Position numbers and translations under genes: made by a program. Shown here one piece after another: positions 1 to 6,360 of a DNA stretch of 15,893 bases; positions within the stretch are counted from its first letter, which is position 1, and every line of letters starts with the position of its first letter. The notes under the pieces are model-generated. The model made no database searches. It was not told where the DNA came from and worked only from the letters and a program-made list of their open reading frames with translations. This stretch comes from JASUTC01 sp035447925 (lineage in GTDB: Bacteria; Thermotogota; Thermotogae; MWEM01), in assembly GCA_035447925.1 (NCBI GenBank), contig DAOTHY010000050.1:1-15893 (forward strand). Reading direction: 5' to 3'.

Positions 1-1507
1 TTTCTACATTCTCAAACAGCATTTCCATCAGAGTGACCAATTCCTGTTCATCAGGGCTGAGTTCCTCCCTTTCAATGGTTTGCTGAATCTCCTGCTCGAA
101 TGCCATCCTCTTCTGAATGATTTCCTGACGTTTCTTTTTCTTCTTCATTCTGCTGCTTAAAATGTAAATCAGCAGCATAATGGAAATAGCCAACAACGTT
201 ACGCCGATCACCAGCTGTATGAATTTTTGCTGAGTCTCTACGAGTTCAAGTTGCCTTTTGATCTGTTCTTCAGTAGATCTGTCAAAGGCCAGAAATTCGA
301 CTGCAACGTTGGTGAGAGTTGCATCGATGGAATTGGCAACAATCCCCTTAATGCTGTCGGTGGTAACCCCGGTGGCAACCGCTAATGAATCGATCAAAAC
401 CGTGATGTTCTTATTCAGGATTTCTCCCTGCTTATTCTGCAAAATCTTTTCATAAATTTCATTGACATTGTAATTGACTGTTTTACTCTCTCTCTCGAAA
501 TCAGTCAGGTCACCGGTGTCCGTCGCTTCATAAACGGTCGGAATATTGGCATCTGTTCCCACAACCTGCCCTGCATTTGATGAGCGGCTCTTTTCAGATT
601 CGGTTTGTTCACTGACCACCACACCGGTTTTTCTCAAAACCGGTTCATATTCCGTTGATTCACGCTCGATGGTCTCCCAGTTCAATTCGATTTCAGCCAT
701 GACCACCACACGCCCCAGACCAAACACCTGCTCTAAATTGGATCGGACTTTACGGGTATAATAGTCTTCCGCCTTTTGCTGAACTTCCATTTTGGATGAA
801 GCGCCGCCAACTCCTTCTTCAGCGATCACCAGATCACTGAGAATTTTAGAGTTGTTGTCTACCACTCGAACTTCCTTGTAATCCAGCCCTTCAACTGCAC
901 CGGAAATCAGCTGCATAACCCCTTTGATATTCTCCGGTTTCAGTGTGACTCCCGGAGACAAAACCAGCAAAACGGAAGCCTTGGGATCTGCTTCTTCTCC
1001 CCTGGCGTAATAGGTAAATTTTGGAATCGTTAAGTTGACTTGCGCATAATTCACCCCATCCAGGGACATGATGGTTCGCTCAAGTTCACCTTTCAAGGCT
1101 ATCTGATAACGCACTTGCTTGTCAAAACTGGTTGCACCCAGCGGCTGGTTCTCCATAATTTCAAAACCCTTGGAAGTTGACCCGATGACACCGGTGCTGA
1201 TATATTTCATACGCAGTGCTTCCGGATTATAGGCTCGTGGAACATAAATAGCCCCCCCGGTTCCCGTTTCAAAGGGTATACCACTTTCCTCAAGCTGCTG
1301 AACAACGCTGCCGGCTTCCGCATCCGTCAGTCCCCTGACTAACAACGTGTAATTCGGATTTGAAGCCACTGAAATAGTCATAACAAGGGCAACAACAATG
1401 GCAACAATAACCCCAACAAAGAGGATCTTTTGAGATTGAGTGAATTTTTTCCAATATTCGTCAGGAAAGGATTTTACCCAGTCAACTATTTTTTTTAAAA
1501 AATCCAT
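1..1507 (-). CDS. fliF: Flagellar MS-ring protein FliF (C-terminus cut by window edge)
   Basis: FliF multimerises in the inner membrane into the MS-ring, the base on which the switch, rod and export gate assemble. The reading frame is open from the ATG at 1507 to the window edge, giving 502 residues. It starts MDFLKKIVDWVKSFP. A first membrane segment lies at about residues 27-48 (ILFVGVIVAIVVALVMTIS). Next come the YscJ/FliF-type ring-building domains, with the stretch TLLVRGLTDAEAGSVVQQLE and the family-typical KGFEIMENQPLGATSFDKQV and SVLLVLSPG. A variable periplasmic loop is followed by a second membrane segment at about 427-449 and a basic stop-transfer RMKKKKKR. Known FliF proteins run about 530-560 residues, so only the end of the cytoplasmic FliG-binding tail is missing. 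A strong ribosome binding site (AGGAGG) precedes the ATG. The gene follows rsfS by 27 bases and is probably co-transcribed with it. Confidence 0.96.
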   Translation of the reverse strand, partial: MDFLKKIVDWVKSFPDEYWKKFTQSQKILFVGVIVAIVVALVMTISVASNPNYTLLVRGLTDAEAGSVVQQLEESGIPFETGTGGAIYVPRAYNPEALRMKYISTGVIGSTSKGFEIMENQPLGATSFDKQVRYQIALKGELERTIMSLDGVNYAQVNLTIPKFTYYARGEEADPKASVLLVLSPGVTLKPENIKGVMQLISGAVEGLDYKEVRVVDNNSKILSDLVIAEEGVGGASSKMEVQQKAEDYYTRKVRSNLEQVFGLGRVVVMAEIELNWETIERESTEYEPVLRKTGVVVSEQTESEKSRSSNAGQVVGTDANIPTVYEATDTGDLTDFERESKTVNYNVNEIYEKILQNKQGEILNKNITVLIDSLAVATGVTTDSIKGIVANSIDATLTNVAVEFLAFDRSTEEQIKRQLELVETQQKFIQLVIGVTLLAISIMLLIYILSSRMKKKKKRQEIIQKRMAFEQEIQQTIEREELSPDEQELVTLMEMLFENVE

Positions 1508-1534
1508 CTGAAATGCCTCCTAAGGCGAATCTGT

Positions 1535-1882
1535 TCACCCCAGATTAATTCTATCCGATTCTCGCCATAGCTCTTCCAAGGCATAAAATTTTCGACCCTT
1601 TTTGCTGAAAATATGCACCACGATATCGCCCATATCCACCAAGGCCCAATCTCCTTTTGCCTGTTTGTCTGCATATATCAACCGTTCCCCATGCTCGTCG
1701 GCGAATTCCCTGGTACCTTCTATCAACGCCTTCATGTGAACGGTTGAATTAGCAGTGCAAATAACAAAATAGTCCGTCAAGAGATTGGTTTCGGACATAT
1801 TCAGCACCAATATTTCCTCGGCTTCTTTATCATCAAGAACACCGAGAAGAGCCTTTAATTTTTGCTTATCTTCTCCGGTCAG
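1535..1882 (-). CDS. rsfS: Ribosomal silencing factor RsfS, apparent CTG start
   Basis: RsfS (YbeB/Iojap family) binds ribosomal protein L14 and blocks 30S-50S joining when nutrients are limiting. The core is clear: LLTDYFVICTANSTVHMKAL, then DMGDIVVHIFSKKGRKFYAL and a final ELWRESDR, matching the family's TDYFVI, D-G-VVHIF and FY-LE-LW signatures. The only ATG/GTG/TTG in frame before the core is a TTG at 1810. That start has no ribosome binding site and would delete the N-terminal helix and the strand before LNMSETN. The coding frame continues upstream through KLKALLGVLDDKEAEEILVL to a CTG at 1880-1882, preceded by GGAGGGG with a 5-base spacer; an in-frame stop lies a few codons further up. 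The CTG start gives 115 residues, normal for RsfS. The gene lies between a carboxyltransferase gene and fliF, with its own likely promoter. The family call is very secure; the start is inferred. Confidence 0.93.
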   Translation of the reverse strand: MTGEDKQKLKALLGVLDDKEAEEILVLNMSETNLLTDYFVICTANSTVHMKALIEGTREFADEHGERLIYADKQAKGDWALVDMGDIVVHIFSKKGRKFYALEELWRESDRINLG

Positions 1883-1894
1883 TTTTACCCCTCC
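1880..1894 (-). promoter_or_regulatory. Ribosome binding site and non-canonical CTG start of rsfS
   Basis: On the minus strand the sequence is GGAGGGG-TAAAA-CTG. It is a near-perfect Shine-Dalgarno element five bases before a CTG codon, which begins the frame that gives full-length RsfS. No ATG, GTG or TTG lies in that frame between the upstream stop codon and the CTG. This element decides the start call for rsfS. Confidence 0.6.
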
Positions 1895-1913
1895 ACATTT
1901 TCATTCATTTGAA

Positions 1914-1922
1914 ATTATATCA
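1914..1922 (-). promoter_or_regulatory. Extended -10 promoter for rsfS-fliF
   Basis: In the 66-base gap between the carboxyltransferase gene and rsfS, the minus strand carries TGATATAAT, a perfect extended -10 element (TG-N-TATAAT). No good -35 box is visible, as is common for extended -10 promoters. Transcription would start near 1907, leaving a short leader of about 25 bases before the rsfS start. The core plus flanks, TATGATATAATTT, recurs in the promoter before lipB. Confidence 0.6.
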
Positions 1923-1948
1923 TACTCATAATGTTTCTTTCACTGTGA

Positions 1949-3352
1949 TTAACCAGCGGGATAAATCCCTTCAAATTCTTCATTATCCTGCAAGATTTGT
2001 CGATCCAAGCGGATCTCTCCAAAATATCTCTCTCCCAGAAATTTGGCGGCAACATCAGGAAACAGAGCTAGACTGAGAAGATCTTCATCACAATGAGCCA
2101 AATGACCCGCCTGTTGTCGAATAGTCCCCAGCATGGGTTCCAGGTAATCCGCCGGTCTTTCTTTGATCACTTCTTTTGTATCGATCACTTGCTTCAGAAA
2201 TTCGGGGTTTACCGGTGCAGGCGGTTTCCCATATAACCCTTTTAAATAAGCTTGAACTTCTCTGGTTATTTTTTTGTACCGTCCCATCATCACGTTCAGA
2301 ACCGCTTGTACGCCGACAATTTGACTGGTCGGTGTGACCAGTGGCGGATAGCCAAGATCTTTTCTGACCAGGGGTATTTCATCGAGAACCGCTTTGAGTT
2401 TATCCAAGGCATTTTGTTCTTTGAGCTGATTGATCAGATTGGACAACATGCCTCCTGGAACCTGTGAAGTCAAAACACGTATGTTAATATGTTTGATATT
2501 GGCATCCACATCGGCGTGGTTGGCTCTCACTTTTTCAAAATAATCGGCGATGGGCACAAACAATTCCGGATTCAGTCGGAGGTTTACCCCATCGTATTCT
2601 TTGAAGGACTCGTACATGGCCTCCACAGGAGGTTGGCTTGAAGCACCCGACAGGGATGCTGTTGCCGTGTCAAAAATATCCGCTCCCGCCTCCATGGCCG
2701 CCAAATAAGCCAGCTGTCCTGTTCCAACCGTGCAATGGGTGTGCATCTCTATAGGAATATCACATTGGCTTTTGATGGATTTAACCAAGTCAAACGCACG
2801 CTTGGGCGTCAAAAGCCCGGCCATGTCCTTGATACACAATGAATCAATGCCCAATTTGATGAGTTCTTGTACCAACCCGGAGTAATATTCAGGTGTGTGA
2901 ACCGGGCTGAGTGTGTATGAAAGGGCAGCCTGCGCATGTGCCCCGTATTTTTTCGTATAGATGATCGATTTTTCCATGTTGCGCACGTCGTTGAGGGCAT
3001 CGAATATCCTGATGATGTCAATACCGTTGTCAATTGCCTTTTTGACAAATAGTTCCAACACATCGTCAGGATAATGTTTATAACCCAAAATATTCTGACC
3101 TCGTAAAAGCATTTGCAGCTGTGTATGCTTAATCTTTCCCCGAATTGTGCGAAGTCTTTCCCAAGGATCTTCATTCAGAAATCTTAAACACGCATCAAAC
3201 GTAGCGCCACCCCATACTTCCAAGGCTTTGTAACCAACTTGATCGATTTGCTCAAGGATCGGGAGCATCTCATCAATTGTCATGCGGGTGGCAATTGTTG
3301 ATTGATGGGCATCTCTCAAAGTGGTGTCAACGAATTCTATCGTTCTTTTCAT
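1949..3352 (-). CDS. Carboxyltransferase (oxaloacetate decarboxylase alpha / pyruvate carboxylase B type), no biotin domain
   Basis: This is the carboxyltransferase subunit of a biotin-dependent oxaloacetate decarboxylase or pyruvate carboxylase, which moves CO2 between a 2-oxo acid and carboxybiotin. The 467 residues open with an HMGL-like TIM barrel: FVDTTLRDAHQS at 7-18 with metal-binding D9, the carboxylated-lysine motif CIKDMAGLL with K175, and metal ligands in MHTHCT (H204, H206). The conserved carboxylase region follows, with SSQPPVE, SQVPGGMLSNL and VTPTSQIVGVQAV. Full-length alpha subunits of about 590 residues end in a biotinyl domain with an MKM motif. That part is absent, and the frame ends with a normal stop after GIYPAG, so a separate biotin carrier must exist elsewhere. 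The ATG at 3352 has a GAGGGG site. It follows the acylphosphatase gene by 27 bases. The sequence alone does not separate decarboxylase from carboxylase use. Confidence 0.9.
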   Translation of the reverse strand: MKRTIEFVDTTLRDAHQSTIATRMTIDEMLPILEQIDQVGYKALEVWGGATFDACLRFLNEDPWERLRTIRGKIKHTQLQMLLRGQNILGYKHYPDDVLELFVKKAIDNGIDIIRIFDALNDVRNMEKSIIYTKKYGAHAQAALSYTLSPVHTPEYYSGLVQELIKLGIDSLCIKDMAGLLTPKRAFDLVKSIKSQCDIPIEMHTHCTVGTGQLAYLAAMEAGADIFDTATASLSGASSQPPVEAMYESFKEYDGVNLRLNPELFVPIADYFEKVRANHADVDANIKHINIRVLTSQVPGGMLSNLINQLKEQNALDKLKAVLDEIPLVRKDLGYPPLVTPTSQIVGVQAVLNVMMGRYKKITREVQAYLKGLYGKPPAPVNPEFLKQVIDTKEVIKERPADYLEPMLGTIRQQAGHLAHCDEDLLSLALFPDVAAKFLGERYFGEIRLDRQILQDNEEFEGIYPAG

Positions 3353-3379
3353 TCAAACAACCCCTCGTTATTCTTATCG

Positions 3380-3655
3380 TTATTCTATAAAAAAACCATC
3401 GTAGAGATGATTCTCTTCCTGTCTGATTTCTTCAAAATCCCTAACTGTTGCAAAAGAAGGGCCCTCTTTCAATCGCATTTTAAAATGATTCAGACGAGTT
3501 TCATCGTCCGATTGGGCAAGAACTTCAACACTTCCATCGGAAAGGTTCCTGACAGAACCCTTTATGCCATAGGTCTGAGCCATTCTGAATGTGAAATACC
3601 TGAATCCCACACCCTGTACATGACCATAAACCCTGTACAACCATGTCAAAATCAT
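3380..3655 (-). CDS. acyP: Acylphosphatase
   Basis: Acylphosphatase hydrolyses the carboxyl-phosphate bond of acyl phosphates such as acetyl, carbamoyl and 1,3-bisphosphoglyceryl phosphate. This 91-residue protein has the usual size and fold signature: YGHVQGVGFRYFTFRMA near the N-terminus and GIKGSVRNLSDGSVEV after it. The catalytic arginine (R19, in GFRYF) and asparagine (N37, in VRNLSDG) are both present. Two ATG codons are adjacent. I chose the second (3655) because the AGAGGG site is only two bases from the first; starting at 3658 adds one methionine. The gene lies 27 bases downstream of the regulator and in the same unit as carbamate kinase, whose product or substrate carbamoyl phosphate is a possible acylphosphatase substrate. 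That link is inference from context. Confidence 0.93.
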   Translation of the reverse strand: MILTWLYRVYGHVQGVGFRYFTFRMAQTYGIKGSVRNLSDGSVEVLAQSDDETRLNHFKMRLKEGPSFATVRDFEEIRQEENHLYDGFFIE

Positions 3656-3682
3656 CACCCTCTTTAACCTTCTGGTGCTTTC

Positions 3683-4870
3683 TTATTCGCCCTCAAACTG
3701 TTTCAGTTTTTTGCTCAATGATTTATACGAGATACCCAGCAGAGAAGCAGCCTTTTTTCGGTTGTTTTCCGTTACCTCCATCACCTTTCTAACGAAAATC
3801 TCTTCAACGGTGTCTCTTAATTTCTTTTGGAATAGGTTCAGCTGAGGCAGTTGTTCTTCTTTTGTGATCAGTTCGATGCCCTTGAAAAACTCTTGTAACG
3901 TTTTTAGTGAACCGTTAAGGCAATAATCCCGGGTAAATCTTTTCAATTCGGAGTAATTTTCCGGCCAACTGTACATTCTGCAAACATCCAATACACTTCT
4001 TGTCGGATAATTGACCTTCAAATTATGTTCCTGCGCAAATTGAGCGATTAAATCGTTGATAATAAACGGAATATCATCCCTTCTCGTCCGCATAGGCGGA
4101 ATTTCGAGAGTATCGTACAAATCAAACACCGCTCTGACCTTTTCCACTTCCTCTTTAAGGCAGGACGCAACGATAGGGAAACCGTTGTTCTGATTCATCA
4201 GCGAATAAAGGTATAACAGATCGTCCGGGTCTAAATCATTGATGTGTTCCAAAAAAACACATTGATGGGGAACACTGAGAAATCCTCCCTTGAGTGCATC
4301 ACCCTCCAAATAGAGTCTTAAGGATTCAGCTTTCAAAGAAGAACAGTCTACCGTGTCAACAATCCGTTCAGGGTAAAGAAAATGAGTATAGTGATAGATT
4401 TCTGATCCCCTTTCTCCAAACAGCAACAAGTTCAGCGGGCTATTTCTCTTTCCCCTTAACTCTTGTAGAAAGGTTTTGATTTCATTCCCTGAAAAAAGCG
4501 GTTCACGGCAAATGGAAAACATGGCAAACCGCCTATTTTTCTCATCCATTTCTATTTGAAAATTTAAAACAGTGACCAAGTTATTGATCAACGTGTTTTT
4601 ATCCGAATATACAATCACATCTTCTCGGTGTATTTTTGGGGAATAAACACTGGACGGCAAAAAGAACAGTCTGCAAAAAGGAAAGTCTTTTTGCAGCATC
4701 TCCATAGATGTCATCTTCTCAAATGACTTTTCAGATATCACAACAATATCCCATGGCTCGGAATACTTTGATTGTCTTTGCCCTGTGGATATAAGACATT
4801 TCTTTTTAAATCGACTCAGCGCATTTTCCGCTTCCCCAATAAATTCTGTGTCCAAAAAAAGTTTAACCAA
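3683..4870 (-). CDS. Degenerate NtrC-type regulator with Fis-like HTH, no GAFTGA loop
   Basis: This looks like an eroded bacterial enhancer-binding protein. Numbering is from a TTG at 4870 (395 residues). Residues 1-110 resemble a receiver-like fold (WDIVVISEKS where a phospho-acceptor Asp would be expected) but show no clear phosphorylation site. Residues 147-320 align by motif with the sigma-54 AAA+ domain: FGERGSE in place of Walker A GESGTGKE, VFLEHI in place of FLDEI, then the well-kept IPPMRTRRDDIPFIINDLI and the WPENYSELKRF block. The segment between CSSLK and the Walker B region is far too short and lacks GAFTGA, the sigma-54 contact loop. Residues 367-392 form a Fis-type helix-turn-helix (NNRKKAASLLGISYKSLSKK). 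An ATG at 4927 would overlap carbamate kinase by 44 bases. The TTG has an AGGGG site and leaves a 13-base gap. It probably binds DNA; sigma-54 activation is unlikely. Confidence 0.82.
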   Translation of the reverse strand: MVKLFLDTEFIGEAENALSRFKKKCLISTGQRQSKYSEPWDIVVISEKSFEKMTSMEMLQKDFPFCRLFFLPSSVYSPKIHREDVIVYSDKNTLINNLVTVLNFQIEMDEKNRRFAMFSICREPLFSGNEIKTFLQELRGKRNSPLNLLLFGERGSEIYHYTHFLYPERIVDTVDCSSLKAESLRLYLEGDALKGGFLSVPHQCVFLEHINDLDPDDLLYLYSLMNQNNGFPIVASCLKEEVEKVRAVFDLYDTLEIPPMRTRRDDIPFIINDLIAQFAQEHNLKVNYPTRSVLDVCRMYSWPENYSELKRFTRDYCLNGSLKTLQEFFKGIELITKEEQLPQLNLFQKKLRDTVEEIFVRKVMEVTENNRKKAASLLGISYKSLSKKLKQFEGE

Positions 4871-4883
4871 ATGAATACCCCTG

Positions 4884-5831
4884 TCAGTGACCGTAGATAA
4901 TCGTACCCGTTTTTCCCTCAAGTGCATCTGCCAATCTTTCCATTGAAGTGATCAAGCATTGTTTACCTGACTCACTGACGAATTTCATGGCTGCTTCAAT
5001 CTTTGGGCCCATACTGCCCTTTGGAAATTCACCGCTTTCAAGATATCCTTTTGCTTCGGCACATGAGATCTTTTCCAACCTTTTTTCATTCTCTTTACCG
5101 AAATTCAGGCACACTTGATCCACTCCGGTTAAGATAATGAGCTCGTCTGCACCGATTTCCAAAGCGAGTAAGGCTGAAGCCCTATCCTTATCAATAACGG
5201 CTTCCACGCCGTACAACATCCCATTTTCATCTTTCGCTACCGGAATACCACCGCCGCCGGCTGCGATGACGATGACGTCTTTTTCAATCAGATCCTTTAA
5301 TACATCTCTTTCAACGATATCTAACGGCTGCGGTGAAGGAACCACACGCCTCCAGCCTCTTCCCGAATCTTCAACAAAGTCCCAGCCCTTTTCTTCGGCC
5401 AATTTTCTGCCTTCTTCTTCAGAATAGAAAGGACCAACAGGTTTAGTGGGTTCTTTGAATGCCTTATCTTGAGGGTCAACAACGATCTGCGTTATCAAGG
5501 AACATATCGTTCGATTGATTCCCCTTTTTTTCAAAGAATTACCTAACGCCTGTGCAATAAAATATCCCAAACTTCCCTGAGTTTGAGCATCGTTCACATC
5601 AATGGGAAAAGGCGGAATCTTTGTTTTTGCCATGTCCTGTTGAATTAGGATATTACCAACCTGCGGCCCGTTTCCGTGAGTAATGACCAGATCATAATCC
5701 CTCATGATCATCTCAGTTAAATAGTCCGTAGTGTTTTCGATATTCTTTCTCATGTTTTCCGCAGTGGGGGATTCTCCGGGTTTATTAACCGCATTTCCTC
5801 CAATTGCAAGTACCGTTGTCTTTTTTGCCAT
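4884..5831 (-). CDS. arcC: Carbamate kinase
   Basis: Carbamate kinase interconverts carbamoyl phosphate plus ADP with carbamate plus ATP, usually the ATP-yielding last step of arginine, agmatine or allantoin breakdown. The 315-residue protein has family length and motifs: TTVLAIGGNAVNKPG at the N-terminus, ITHGNGPQVGNILIQQD, VVPSPQPLDIVE, VIAAGGGGIPV, AVIDKDRASALLALEIGAD and EFPKGSMGPKIEAAMKFV. The frame stays open up to 6008, but that extension is non-homologous, so the start is the ATG at 5831, which has a GGGAGGA site five bases upstream. No arginine deiminase or ornithine carbamoyltransferase gene is in the window. It is the first gene after a clear promoter and heads the unit arcC-regulator-acyP-carboxyltransferase-rsfS-fliF. 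Confidence 0.96.
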   Translation of the reverse strand: MAKKTTVLAIGGNAVNKPGESPTAENMRKNIENTTDYLTEMIMRDYDLVITHGNGPQVGNILIQQDMAKTKIPPFPIDVNDAQTQGSLGYFIAQALGNSLKKRGINRTICSLITQIVVDPQDKAFKEPTKPVGPFYSEEEGRKLAEEKGWDFVEDSGRGWRRVVPSPQPLDIVERDVLKDLIEKDVIVIAAGGGGIPVAKDENGMLYGVEAVIDKDRASALLALEIGADELIILTGVDQVCLNFGKENEKRLEKISCAEAKGYLESGEFPKGSMGPKIEAAMKFVSESGKQCLITSMERLADALEGKTGTIIYGH

Positions 5832-5877
5832 GTGTATCCTCCCGTAGTCTTGATTAGATAATATTTGTAGTAGTGGG

Positions 5878-5905
5878 ATTATACCGTTTTTTATGAAAAA
5901 AGCAA
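5878..5905 (-). promoter_or_regulatory. Sigma-70-type promoter before arcC
   Basis: On the minus strand TTGCTT (5905-5900) and a perfect TATAAT (5883-5878) are separated by 16 bases. Transcription would begin near 5871, leaving a leader of about 40 bases before the arcC ATG. It sits in the 188-base gap after the flagellar flgBCE-flgAHIJ group, the longest gap inside the gene run. I see only weak stem-forming sequence between the flgJ stop and this promoter, and no convincing terminator. Confidence 0.65.
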
Positions 5906-6019
5906 AATACCTGATGGAAAGAAGGCATCTGGTGACAATAACCAGCGTATTAAAGGATGGTAAAAGAACCTTAGGGAATGATAGAAAAGAAGGCGAGGGT
6001 GGGGACATTCACAATTGTT

Positions 6020-6346
6020 TTATCTATTTTGACTTCTGGCAATATCCCTGTAAAGACTATCGGCAAGACTTTTCAGGCTCTGCTTTGAAGCTTCTTTTGA
6101 ATATTCATCCAAAACCATCTGACGGAACCATTTATTGCCGTAAGCTTCCTCGGTTAACCCGGAACGGTCAATGGATGCATCCATGTCTTTGAAAATCTTT
6201 GAGAGCAGAATCGAGACGAATTCGCTGCAAGCCTCTTTTAATTGCTGATCATCTTCTTGGCTGCTGATCGATTCCGCCTTTTTTTCAACCGTGTTTAAAT
6301 TGGTATTTCCCTGAAGCGTTGTCAGGTCTATGGGTTTCAAATCCAT
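6020..6346 (-). CDS. flgJ: Rod-capping protein, FlgJ N-terminal domain only
   Basis: FlgJ caps the growing flagellar rod in the periplasm. In Proteobacteria a C-terminal muramidase domain also opens the cell wall. This protein has about 108 residues and covers only the rod-binding part: LKEACSEFVSILLSKIFKDMDAS followed by EEAYGNKWFRQMVLDEYSKEASKQ and SLKSLADSLYRDI, matching the FlgJ N-terminal pattern. There is no glucosaminidase or peptidase domain, so peptidoglycan opening must be done by another enzyme. It follows flgI by about a dozen bases and an AGGGGGA site. A GTG one codon before the ATG is an alternative start. It is the last gene of the rod/ring group. Confidence 0.85.
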   Translation of the reverse strand: MDLKPIDLTTLQGNTNLNTVEKKAESISSQEDDQQLKEACSEFVSILLSKIFKDMDASIDRSGLTEEAYGNKWFRQMVLDEYSKEASKQSLKSLADSLYRDIARSQNR

Positions 6347-6360
6347 CACTATTTCCCCCT

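Noticed and set aside
1535..1810. rsfS starting at the TTG at 1810
   Set aside because: It truncates the family's N-terminal region, and there is no ribosome binding site in front of it.
4871..4927. ATG at 4927 as start of the regulator
   Set aside because: It would overlap the conserved end of arcC by 44 bases in another frame. The TTG at 4870 has an AGGGG site and begins a hydrophobic first strand.
5832..6008. N-terminal extension of carbamate kinase starting at 6008
   Set aside because: The extra 59 residues match nothing in the family, the arcC promoter lies inside this stretch, and the ATG at 5831 has a strong ribosome site.
5931..6019. Terminator after flgJ
   Set aside because: Only five-base stems such as CTGGT/ACCAG can be drawn, and no T-run follows.
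5893..6192. Plus-strand open frame over the arcC-flgJ gap
   Set aside because: Half of it is antisense to flgJ and the rest covers the arcC promoter. There are no protein motifs and no good ribosome site.
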